From Phycisphaeraceae bacterium (GTDB lineage: Bacteria > Planctomycetota > Phycisphaerae > Phycisphaerales > UBA1924), in NCBI GenBank assembly GCA_007693965.1, contig RECQ01000054.1, forward strand, positions 62,001 to 126,000: a DNA stretch of 64,000 nt, written 5' to 3'. This document shows, piece after piece, positions 43,060-50,972 of this stretch (position 1 is its first letter; each line of letters starts with the position of its first letter). Below the pieces are notes generated by a model, which had not been told where the DNA came from, searched no databases, and saw only the letters and a list, made by a program, of their open reading frames with translations. Made by a program: the position numbers and the translations under genes.

Positions 43060-44052
43060 TTGAACAGCGATACAGGCGGTGTCGAATCGGAGCGGCTGAC
43101 GATCGCGGTCACTGGCGCGACCGGGTTCGTTGGACGCGCGGTGGTGCGCGCTCTCGCGGAGCGCGGCCACAGCGTCCGAACGCTGGTCCGCGACATGGAC
43201 AAGGCCCGCGATGCGCTCGGCGACCTGGACTACACGCCCGTCAAGGGCGACATCTTCAACGCCGACGCCGTCGGCCGCCTCTGCGACGGGTGCAACGGTG
43301 TGATTCACCTGATCGGCATCCGGCGCGAGGGGCCGGCCCGCAAGGGCGTCACCTTCCGCCGGATGCATGTCGAGGCGACGGGGCGAATTCTTGAAGCCGC
43401 GAAACAGGCGGGCGCGAGACGATACATCCACATGTCCGCCCTCGGCGCCCGGCCGCTGACGCGGAGCCGCTACCACCAGACCAAGTACGAGGCCGAGCAG
43501 CTCGTCCGCTCCAGCGGGCTGGGCTGGACGATTTTCCAGCCCTCGATCATCCACGGCCCCGATGGCGAATTCATGCAGATGGCGGCGGGCTGGGTGCGCG
43601 GCGAGGAGCAGCCCAAGTATTTCCTGCCCTATTTCTTCACTGTGGATCCCGACACCGGCGAGACGCGTGCGGGGAGAGTGCAGATCGTGTCGGTCGAGGA
43701 TGTGGCCGGCGTCTTCGTCGATGCGCTCAGCGTCGACGAGGCCATCGGAGAGGTGTATCCCATCGGCGGCCCCGAGGCGATGGACTGGCCGTCGCTGCTC
43801 ACCACCATCCGCGACCATGTGCCGGGCGCCAATCCGAAGCTGAAGCCGCGGGGCATCTCGGGGGACTTTGCGTCGTACATGGCGCAGGCCGCGGGAATCG
43901 TCGGGCTGGGGCAGCTCCTGCCCTTCGGCCCGGATGAACCGTTGATGGCGATGGAGGACAGCACCTGCTCGCTGGCGCGGGCGGAGGCCCATCTGGGCTA
44001 TCGACCGCGAGAATTCGTCGAGGAGCTGTCCGGCTACGCCCGCAGAATCTGA
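43060..44052 (+). CDS. NAD(P)-binding protein, NDUFA9/complex I accessory-like
   Basis: An atypical SDR-fold protein of 330 residues. Dinucleotide motif TIAVTGATGFVGRAVVRAL; GVIHLIGI and YIHMSALGARP follow, and YHQTKYEAEQLVRSSGL contains the YxxxK pair. This subgroup resembles NDUFA9, an assembly/stability subunit of respiratory complex I in eukaryotes; the bacterial relatives have unclear roles. The start is TTG 43060 with AGGAGG at 43047. It is upstream of the symporter gene by 36 bp. Confidence 0.8.
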   Translation: MNSDTGGVESERLTIAVTGATGFVGRAVVRALAERGHSVRTLVRDMDKARDALGDLDYTPVKGDIFNADAVGRLCDGCNGVIHLIGIRREGPARKGVTFRRMHVEATGRILEAAKQAGARRYIHMSALGARPLTRSRYHQTKYEAEQLVRSSGLGWTIFQPSIIHGPDGEFMQMAAGWVRGEEQPKYFLPYFFTVDPDTGETRAGRVQIVSVEDVAGVFVDALSVDEAIGEVYPIGGPEAMDWPSLLTTIRDHVPGANPKLKPRGISGDFASYMAQAAGIVGLGQLLPFGPDEPLMAMEDSTCSLARAEAHLGYRPREFVEELSGYARRI

Positions 44053-44088
44053 CCGCGTCATCCACGGAGGCGCGACCGAGAGGAGCTC

Positions 44089-45459
44089 ATGCAGCGCAAA
44101 GCCAACATTCTCACGGTCCTGATCCTGGCGGGCGTCGTGCTCGGCGTCCTGATCGGTCACTTCATCCTGTGGGACCCCGGGCTGATGCTTCTGGATCCTG
44201 CGGAGCGCAGCGAGCGGATCCAGCAGAACACCGGCTGGTGGCACGCCGCGGGCGATTTCATTCTCATGCGCCCCCTCAAGCTCATCGCCATGCCGCTGAT
44301 CTTCACCAGCGTGCTCATCGGCGTGACCGGCGTGGGCGACCCGAAGCGGCTCGGCGTGCTCGGCGGCGCCACCCTCGTCTTCTACCTCGCCACCATGATC
44401 TTCGCGGTCACGCTGGGCGTGACGCTCGGCGCCACCCTCAAGCCCGGCGACGGCGTGTCGGAGGATCTGCGGGCCGCCGCGGCGACCGTGGGCGAACAGC
44501 ATCTGGGCCAGCGCGGCCTCGACGACCCAGGCCAGCAGGATCTGGGCTCGGCGTGGCGCCAGATTCTCGAATTGATGATCCCCGACAACTTCGTCGGCGC
44601 GATCGTGAACGAGCATTTCCTCTCGATCATCACGGTGACCATCGTGATGGGGATCGGACTGCTGATCGCGGGGCCGAGGGGGCGCCCCTTCATCGCCGTT
44701 GTCGAGTCATTGCACGAGGCGCTGATGATCCTGGTGCGCGCGCTCCTGTGGATCATGCCGCTGGGCGTGATGTTCCTGGTGGCGTGGTCGGTGGGCTCGA
44801 TGGGGCTTGCGAACCTGGCGGGGGCACTGGGCAAGTACGCCGGCATCGTGGCCTTGGGGCTTGGGATTCACATGTTCGTGACGCTGCCGCTGGTGCTGTG
44901 GCTGGTGGGGCGTGTGAACCCGTACAAGTACATGTGGCAGATGCGCCCGGCCCTCTTCACGGCGTTCGGCACGGCTTCGAGCATGGCGACGCTGCCGGTG
45001 ACGATCGAGAGCGCGACCAACCTCGGCGGCTGCTCGAAGCGCTCGGCCGGCATCGTGCTGCCGCTGGGCGCCACGGTCAACATGGACGGCACCGCGCTCT
45101 ACCAGGGCATCGCGGTCATCTTCATGTTCCAGGCCTTCGGGTATGACCTGCACTTTGCCCAGTACCTCGCCATCGTGCTGACGGCGACGCTGGCGGCGGT
45201 CGGCGCTGCGGGCATTCCCGCGGGCGGGCTGGTGACGACCATCATCATCATCTCCGCGGTGAACTCAACGCTGGCGGCGGGCGACCCGACCATCCCGGCC
45301 CTGCCGCTGGCCGCGGCGATCGGCCTGATCCTGCCGGTGGACCGCATCCTCGACATGTGCCGCACCAGTGTGAACATCTGGGGCGACGCGACGGGCGCCC
45401 GGATCATCACGCGGCTGGCGCCGGATGATGTGGAGGAGAAGGAGAAGGCGTTTTCGTGA
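44089..45459 (+). CDS. Dicarboxylate/amino acid:cation symporter (DAACS)
   Basis: Polytopic transporter of 456 residues in the GltP/DctA family, importing glutamate, aspartate or C4-dicarboxylates with H+ or Na+. The conserved SSxATLPVTIE block (TASSMATLPVTIESA), LPLGATVNMDGTALYQG and the C-terminal LPVDRILDMCRTSVNIWGD are clear. A 60-residue insert near residue 115-155 (GEQHLGQRGLDDPGQQDLG) is unusual in length. It shares direction with the SDR gene and ends just before a palindromic convergent gap. Confidence 0.9.
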   Translation: MQRKANILTVLILAGVVLGVLIGHFILWDPGLMLLDPAERSERIQQNTGWWHAAGDFILMRPLKLIAMPLIFTSVLIGVTGVGDPKRLGVLGGATLVFYLATMIFAVTLGVTLGATLKPGDGVSEDLRAAAATVGEQHLGQRGLDDPGQQDLGSAWRQILELMIPDNFVGAIVNEHFLSIITVTIVMGIGLLIAGPRGRPFIAVVESLHEALMILVRALLWIMPLGVMFLVAWSVGSMGLANLAGALGKYAGIVALGLGIHMFVTLPLVLWLVGRVNPYKYMWQMRPALFTAFGTASSMATLPVTIESATNLGGCSKRSAGIVLPLGATVNMDGTALYQGIAVIFMFQAFGYDLHFAQYLAIVLTATLAAVGAAGIPAGGLVTTIIIISAVNSTLAAGDPTIPALPLAAAIGLILPVDRILDMCRTSVNIWGDATGARIITRLAPDDVEEKEKAFS

Positions 45460-45461
45460 GT

Positions 45462-45566
45462 GTGCCACCGACCGCTGCCCTGAGCGGTCGGTGCTGCGCG
45501 CGGTCAGTCTGTGCAGGTGTACACAGTTGGGAAGCACCGACCATCGAAGACGATGGTCGGTGGCAC
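45462..45566. repeat. Double hairpin with shared GTGCCACCGACC arms
   Basis: Two perfect hairpins, 45466-45493 (10-11 bp stem, 6-nt loop) and 45535-45562 (12-bp stem, loop AAGA), lie within an outer perfect 12-bp inverted repeat: GTGCCACCGACC at 45462 and its complement ending at 45566. They fill the convergent gap between the symporter and aspS; no T-tract is present. Confidence 0.85.
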
Positions 45567-45582
45567 GACAGTTCGAAATCGA

Positions 45583-47388
45583 TCACCCCGGCTGCTTCTC
45601 GCCCGTCCACGTCGACTTGATGAACAGCTCATCAAGCTGCTTCGCATCCGCTTCACTCGGCGCCCCCGCCATCGCATCCATGCCGGACTGCGTCTTGGGA
45701 AACGCGATGACATCGCGGATGTTGTCCGTGTCGCACAGGTGCATGATGATGCGGTCGAGGCCGAGGGCGATGCCGCCGTGGGGCGGGGCGCCGTGGCGGA
45801 GGCAGTCGAGGAAGAAGCCGAACTTCATGCGCGCCTCCTCCTCGCCGAGGCCCAGCAGTCGGAAGACGCGCTTCTGCACGTCGCTGGAGTGGATACGCAC
45901 GCTCCCGCCGCCGAGCTCCGAGCCGTTGAGGACGATGTCGTAGGCGTTGGCGAGCACGGATCCGGGGTCGGTCTCCAGCTTCTCGAGGTCTTCAGCGGTG
46001 GGGGCGGTGAAGGGGTGGTGCATCGAATCCCAGCGCTTCTCGTCCTCGTTCCACGCGACCAGCGGGAAATCGACGACCCACAGAAACTTCCACTGCTCGC
46101 CGTGCGCGGGGACCATCTCCATATCGCGCGCGATCCTGATGCGCAGCTCGCCCAGTGAACGGCAGGCGACGGCGCGGGTGTCGGCGCCGAAGGCGATCAG
46201 GTCGCCCTCTTCGCAGTCGAGGCGCTCCATCAGCTCTTTCTGCACGGGCTCGACGAAGCGGGCCACGCCGGTGGCGAAAGCGCCGTTCTCGATCTTCGTC
46301 ACCGGCAGGCCGCCGGCGCCGAACTGCTTGACGAACTCGGCGTAGCCGTCGGTGATCTTGCGCGTCAGCTTCGCGCCGCCGGGGACGCGGATGGCCTTCA
46401 CCACGCCGCCTTTCTCCAGCGCGCCGGTGAAGACTTTGAAGTCGGTCTTCTGCGCAATGTCGGAGATGTCGACGAGTTCGAGGCCGTATCGAAGGTCGGG
46501 CCTGTCAGAGCCGAATCGCTCCATCGCCTCGTGGTAGGTCATGCGCGGAATATCACCGACCTCGACGCCGAGGATTTCGCGCCACATCTCGCGGAACAGC
46601 TCGGACATCAGCTCGATCACATCCTCCTGCTCGATGAACGACATCTCGATATCAAGCTGGGTGAACTCGGGCTGGCGGTCGGCGCGCAGATCTTCATCGC
46701 GGAAGCATTTGACGATCTGGAAATAGCGGTCCATCCCCGAGATCATCAGGATCTGCTTGAGAATCTGCGGGCTCTGCGGCAGGGCGTAGAACATTCCGGG
46801 ATGGTGGCGCGAGGGAACGAGAAAGTCGCGGGCGCCTTCGGGTGTGGTCTTGAAGAGAATCGGCGTTTCGATCTCGCTGAAGCCGCGGTTGTCGAGGAAG
46901 GCGCGCATGATCTGGCCGACGCGGTGGCGCGTCCGCAGGATCTGCTGCATGCGCGGGCGGCGAAGATCGATGTGCCGGTGGCGCAGGCGCGTCTCTTCGC
47001 CGGGCAGGCCCTCCTTGTCGGTGGGGCGCATGGGGAGCGACTCGGCCTTGTTCAGGATGGTGAGCTTCTGCACCACCACCTCGATGTCGCCGGTCTCCAG
47101 GCGCGGGTTCTTGCCGCCCAGTCGCTCGCGCACCACGCCCTCGACCGCGATGACGTCCTCGCCGCGCAGCTTGCGGGCCGGGTCGACCATCTCGCTCGTC
47201 GTCGATTCCAGCTCGAAGACGAGCTGCGTCAGGCCGGCGCGGTCGCGCAGGTCGATGAAGACGAGCCCTTCGCCGTGCTCGCGATTGGAGTCCACCCAGC
47301 CGGCGAGGCGGACGGCGGCGCCGACGTCGGAAGTTCGGAGGACGCCGCAGGAGTGCGTGCGAAGGGCGGTTGTGGTCTGGGTGGTCAT
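45583..47388 (-). CDS. aspS: Aspartyl-tRNA synthetase
   Basis: Class IIb synthetase of 601 residues, charging tRNA-Asp (or Asp/Asn in organisms without AsnRS). N-terminal OB fold (LAGWVDSNREHGEGLVFIDL), motif 2 FRDEDLRADRQPEFTQLDIE, the bacterial GAD insertion (about 290-420), and motif 3 GGIALGLDRIIMHL are visible. It is divergent from lpxB. Its length is typical for bacterial AspRS. No gatCAB genes are nearby, so discriminating or non-discriminating type cannot be told. Confidence 0.96.
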   Translation of the reverse strand: MTTQTTTALRTHSCGVLRTSDVGAAVRLAGWVDSNREHGEGLVFIDLRDRAGLTQLVFELESTTSEMVDPARKLRGEDVIAVEGVVRERLGGKNPRLETGDIEVVVQKLTILNKAESLPMRPTDKEGLPGEETRLRHRHIDLRRPRMQQILRTRHRVGQIMRAFLDNRGFSEIETPILFKTTPEGARDFLVPSRHHPGMFYALPQSPQILKQILMISGMDRYFQIVKCFRDEDLRADRQPEFTQLDIEMSFIEQEDVIELMSELFREMWREILGVEVGDIPRMTYHEAMERFGSDRPDLRYGLELVDISDIAQKTDFKVFTGALEKGGVVKAIRVPGGAKLTRKITDGYAEFVKQFGAGGLPVTKIENGAFATGVARFVEPVQKELMERLDCEEGDLIAFGADTRAVACRSLGELRIRIARDMEMVPAHGEQWKFLWVVDFPLVAWNEDEKRWDSMHHPFTAPTAEDLEKLETDPGSVLANAYDIVLNGSELGGGSVRIHSSDVQKRVFRLLGLGEEEARMKFGFFLDCLRHGAPPHGGIALGLDRIIMHLCDTDNIRDVIAFPKTQSGMDAMAGAPSEADAKQLDELFIKSTWTGEKQPG

Positions 47389-47522
47389 GTGGAGGGATCT
47401 GCCTTTGTTCTGGTCGGAAAGGGCGGAGTATAGCCCCCGGGAAGAACGCCACTGGCGCGGCGGGGAGAGGCGTGCTGGAAACGGTGTTTGACTTTCCCCC
47501 GTGGTTGGGTTTCAGTGGACTT

Positions 47523-48776
47523 GTGCCGAACGCTCCCGAAAGCCCGGTCCTCTTCTTCACGGCCTTCGAGCCCAGCGGCGATGACCACGCCTCCGCCGTG
47601 ATTCGGGAGTTGCGGACACGTCATCCTGATCTGGCCATCCACGCCTGGGGCGGTCCGAAAATGGCCGCGGCGGGGGCTGAGATCATCCGTGACACCGGCG
47701 ACGACGCCGTCATGGGCCTGCCCGGACCCGGGAAGATCAATCGCCACCTCAGCTACAACCGCAAGATCGGGCGCTGGCTGGATGCGAACAAGGTCACCGT
47801 GCACATCCCCGTCGATTCGCCCGCGGCGAACTTCCCCATCTGCAAGCTGACCCGGAAGCACGGGATCAAGATCGTGCACTTGGTGGCGCCGCAGATCTGG
47901 GCCTGGGCCGGCTGGCGCATCCGCAAGCTGCGTCGCCTGACCGACCATGTGCTCTGCCTGCTCCCCTTCGAAGAGAAGTGGTTCGAGAGCCGGGGTGTGA
48001 AGGCGACATTCATCGGCCACCCGGTCTTCGATGAGCCGCTGCAGCTCGACGACGCCGCCGGGCAGAAGGATTCCCTGCCCGAGGGCGAGCCGCGCGTGGC
48101 CCTGATGCCGGGATCCCGGCCGTCCGAGGTGAAGCGGAACTTCCCGCTGCTGCTGGAGGCCTTTCGCCAGCTCAAGCTTCGCAGCCCCGGTCTGGCGGGT
48201 GTGGTGGCGGCGACCAACGACCACGTGGCCGACAACCTGCAGGCCATCGCCAACCGGCAGGGCGGCTGGCCCGCTGATCTGGGCATGATCGTGGGCGGGG
48301 TGGACATCGCCACCCGCTGGTGCGATGTGGCCCTGGCCGTCTCCGGCACGGTGACGCTGCACATCACCAAGCAGCATCGCCCGATGGTGGTCGTCTACCG
48401 CCTCAACCCGTTCACCTACAACCTCGTCGCCCGCTGGGTGATCAACACCGAGCATTTCGCACTGCCGAACCTCATCGCCAACCGGCGCATCGTGCCCGAG
48501 TTCGTGCCCTACTTCGGCGGCCCGGACCGGTTGGTGCGCGAGGCAGCCCGACTCATTGAGAGCCCCGAAGCGCGGCGCGGGCAGGAGATGTCGCTCCGCG
48601 AGGTGGCGCGCTGCTTCGAGGGGAAGACGGCCGCAATCGCCGCCGCGGATGCGATCGAGAAAGAAGCGGGGCTGACCAGCGACACTGGCGGCGCAGCCCC
48701 GTCCCTGGCGTCACCGGGCGCGAGCGTGGAGATACGATCGCGTCCGATGAACTCCGGCGCCTCACTGAAACACTGA
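47523..48776 (+). CDS. lpxB: Lipid-A-disaccharide synthase
   Basis: GT-B (family 19) enzyme joining UDP-diacylglucosamine and lipid X in lipid A synthesis on the cytoplasmic membrane. Blocks: LFFTAFEPSGDDHASAVIRE, the IVHLVAPQIWAWAGWRIRKL region, RVALMPGSRPSEVKRNFPLL, and ALAVSGTVTLHITKQHRPM. GTG 47523 (417 residues) is chosen just before the first domain block; a GTG at 47472 has a better purine-rich site and could be used. The last 40 residues are low-complexity. No other lpx gene is adjacent. Confidence 0.87.
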   Translation: MPNAPESPVLFFTAFEPSGDDHASAVIRELRTRHPDLAIHAWGGPKMAAAGAEIIRDTGDDAVMGLPGPGKINRHLSYNRKIGRWLDANKVTVHIPVDSPAANFPICKLTRKHGIKIVHLVAPQIWAWAGWRIRKLRRLTDHVLCLLPFEEKWFESRGVKATFIGHPVFDEPLQLDDAAGQKDSLPEGEPRVALMPGSRPSEVKRNFPLLLEAFRQLKLRSPGLAGVVAATNDHVADNLQAIANRQGGWPADLGMIVGGVDIATRWCDVALAVSGTVTLHITKQHRPMVVVYRLNPFTYNLVARWVINTEHFALPNLIANRRIVPEFVPYFGGPDRLVREAARLIESPEARRGQEMSLREVARCFEGKTAAIAAADAIEKEAGLTSDTGGAAPSLASPGASVEIRSRPMNSGASLKH

Positions 48777-48781
48777 CTGAA

Positions 48782-48868
48782 TGGGCCCGGTGGGAGTCGA
48801 ACCCACACGCCGGGTTGACCGGCTGCGGATTTTAAGTCCGCTGCGTCTGCCAATTCCGCCACGGGCCC
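48782..48868 (-). tRNA. tRNA-Leu (UAA anticodon)
   Basis: On the minus strand the acceptor 5' strand GGGCCCG (48868-48862) pairs with CGGGCCC, discriminator A at 48782. D-arm GGCGGAATTGGCAGACGC, anticodon loop CTTAAAA with anticodon TAA, long variable arm, and TTCGA in the T-loop fit class II tRNA-Leu. The 3' CCA is not encoded. It lies 5 bp after the lpxB stop, on the opposite strand. Confidence 0.96.
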
Positions 48869-49078
48869 GGATGTCGGCGGCCGGGGATGAAAAGCTCGGC
48901 GCCGCCCACCCAGCATACCCACGGCTCATCGGCGGGATGTCGCACCCCGGGGGCGTTCGGCCGGTCTGACGCCGGAAGGTGCGCGCCGGAGCGGCAGGAC
49001 GCCGATGGATGCTGGCAGGCGTCGGCGATCGCTCGGCGGCTAGACTCTCGCAGGACGAGGACAGGAGTTCTGATCGAT

Positions 49079-50011
49079 ATGAGCGCCAGCAGCAACCCCA
49101 TCGCCTCTACAATCGGCCGGCTCTGTCAGTGTGTCGTTCTGGCGATCGGTCTGGCGGGGCCGGCGGTCGCCGAAAGTCAGGACGTACAGGACGAGGGAGT
49201 CGACCGTCTCCAGGAGACGCGCCACGATCCCGTGCCGCCCACCGGCGTGCCGGCCCATGCGTTGCCCGCACCGGAGCTGCTCCGGGAGGGCGCGTTTCTC
49301 TCCAGCGTTCGCGGCGAGATGCGCCGCTTCGGCGCCGATCGCTGGGCCTTCATCTTCAACCCCGGCGTAGATGGCGAAACACTGCCGCCAATGGCGATGC
49401 TTCCCTGCATGACCCTCTCGGCGATGGAGCAGATCGTGGCTTCACGTGACGGTTCGGTGTCATTCATGGTCAGCGGGCAGGTCTTCGTGTACCGGGGCAG
49501 GAATTACCTGCTGCCGACGATGCACACGCTCGCCACTGATCGACGGGAGGACCTGGAAGCGCCCGCGTATGGCGAAGCGAATGGCGAAGCGCCGCTCGGT
49601 CCGGACCAGTCGCCCAAGAAGGATCCGAGCGTGGACGACCTGATCCTGGCGCTGGAGGATGCGACGCCGCGTCGAGGCGAGGCGCCGGCGCGGCTGGACA
49701 GCCCGACCCCGGGACTGTTGCGTGAAGGGACGTACCTGGTGATGCGGCGCGGCCGCATCGTGCGCGAAGGATCGGAATGGCGTTTCCTGATCGACAACGA
49801 TGTCGACGACCCGATCGGTGTCGATCCGCCCATGACGCTGATGCCGTGCCAGACGCTGGCGATGATTGAGCAGGCGGCGGGGCAGCGGCGCGAAGGGCTC
49901 TCATTCGTGCTGAGCGGGCGGGTCTTCGTCTACAACGGGCGGAATTACCTGCTGCCGGCGATGTTCGTCGCCGACCATCGGCGCGATGGCGATCTGTCCT
50001 CGGCGCTGTGA
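49079..50011 (+). CDS. Secreted protein with tandem duplicated domain
   Basis: A 310-residue exported protein: signal peptide through IGLAGPAVAES. Two copies of an about 80-residue domain follow, near residues 60-145 (LLREGAFLSSVRGEMRRFG) and 213-300 (LLREGTYLVMRRGRIVREG), each with PPM, MLPC or LMPC and ending VFVYRGRNYLLPTM or VFVYNGRNYLLPAM. This clear internal duplication links two beta-rich modules by an acidic linker. The domain is not one I can name. ATG 49079 follows AGGAG. The 211-bp gap to the tRNA holds no recognisable gene. Confidence 0.75.
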   Translation: MSASSNPIASTIGRLCQCVVLAIGLAGPAVAESQDVQDEGVDRLQETRHDPVPPTGVPAHALPAPELLREGAFLSSVRGEMRRFGADRWAFIFNPGVDGETLPPMAMLPCMTLSAMEQIVASRDGSVSFMVSGQVFVYRGRNYLLPTMHTLATDRREDLEAPAYGEANGEAPLGPDQSPKKDPSVDDLILALEDATPRRGEAPARLDSPTPGLLREGTYLVMRRGRIVREGSEWRFLIDNDVDDPIGVDPPMTLMPCQTLAMIEQAAGQRREGLSFVLSGRVFVYNGRNYLLPAMFVADHRRDGDLSSAL

Positions 50012-50281
50012 GCTCAACTTGATGTTATTGGACGTGGCGAACGCGCAGCAATTGCGCCTACGCTGTTTTGTCTCACTTGATCGGGGGAAAATCGAGGCCT
50101 GGCCACGCGAATGGAGGCGTCGCAGTCGTTCGATGCGGCGCGAGAGCGTAAGCCGGCGTCAAGTAGGTCTCCCGGGGGGCCGATGGTGGGGCGGTGAAGC
50201 AGGGCGATCTGGGTGAAGTTCACCGTCTGAGCGGTCGCTCAGCAGCCCGATCGACTGCGTCCGAAGCGCAGAGGCGCCGCC

Positions 50282-50935
50282 ATGGCCGCGAACGGAAACA
50301 ACACAACAGACTGGTCGGGCAAGCAGGTCTTCACCACGGGTGAAGCCGCGGAGATCTGCAAGGTCAGCCAGCAGACGATCATTCGCTGTTTCGACAGCGG
50401 GCGTCTGCAGGGTTTCCGCGTGCCCGGCTCGCGTTTCCGCCGCATTCCCCGCGTCGAGCTGATGCGCTTCATGAGGGACAACGACATCCCGCTGGATGTC
50501 CTCGAGTCCGGCAAGAAGCGCATTCTGATCGTGGACGACGATCCTGACATCATTGAACTGTTTCAGGATGCGCTGGGCCGCGACGGGCGTTTCGAGATCA
50601 AGTCCGCCAGCACGGGCTACGACGCGGGCATGTTCACCGAATCATTCAAGCCGCACCTGATCGTGTTGGACTACATGCTGCCCGATATCAACGGCGACCT
50701 GGTGTGCAAGCGTCTCCGCGAAAACCCCGACTCCTCCGACACGAAGGTGATCTTCGTCTCCGGCGTGGTGGGTAGTGAAGAGGCGGACAAACTGCTGAGC
50801 GCCGGCGCCGATGACTTCATGAAGAAGCCGATCGACGTGGAGCGTCTCTCCAACCGCATCGCAGAGCTGCTCGAGATCGAGCCGGCCGGCGCCGGCGGCA
50901 ACCATCGCGGCGGCGGCATGCCCGACCGGGGCTGA
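50282..50935 (+). CDS. HTH (excisionase-like)-receiver response regulator
   Basis: A 217-residue regulator with reversed domain order. The N-terminal HTH_17/MerR-like DNA-binding domain (residues 16-68: FTTGEAAEICKVSQQTIIR and GFRVPGSRFRRI) is followed by a CheY-like receiver (80-200) with acidic D85-D87, phospho-acceptor D130 in IVLDYMLPD, and K182 in MKKPIDV. The C-terminal tail is glycine-rich. It precedes the HDOD-kinase gene by 37 bp, forming a likely partner pair. The 270 bp before it hold no recognisable gene. Confidence 0.88.
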   Translation: MAANGNNTTDWSGKQVFTTGEAAEICKVSQQTIIRCFDSGRLQGFRVPGSRFRRIPRVELMRFMRDNDIPLDVLESGKKRILIVDDDPDIIELFQDALGRDGRFEIKSASTGYDAGMFTESFKPHLIVLDYMLPDINGDLVCKRLRENPDSSDTKVIFVSGVVGSEEADKLLSAGADDFMKKPIDVERLSNRIAELLEIEPAGAGGNHRGGGMPDRG

Positions 50936-50972
50936 AGCGGGCCTCACCCGGCGACATTTCCGGAGCGAGGCG

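Noticed and set aside
45462-45566. Ordinary bidirectional intrinsic terminator
   Set aside because: Stems are strong but there is no T-tract on either strand, and the shared arms point to a repeat element instead; terminator function is not excluded.
50012-50281. Riboswitch or leader before the HTH-receiver gene
   Set aside because: I looked for cyclic-di-GMP type and other conserved cores and found none; only unstructured GC-rich spacer was evident.
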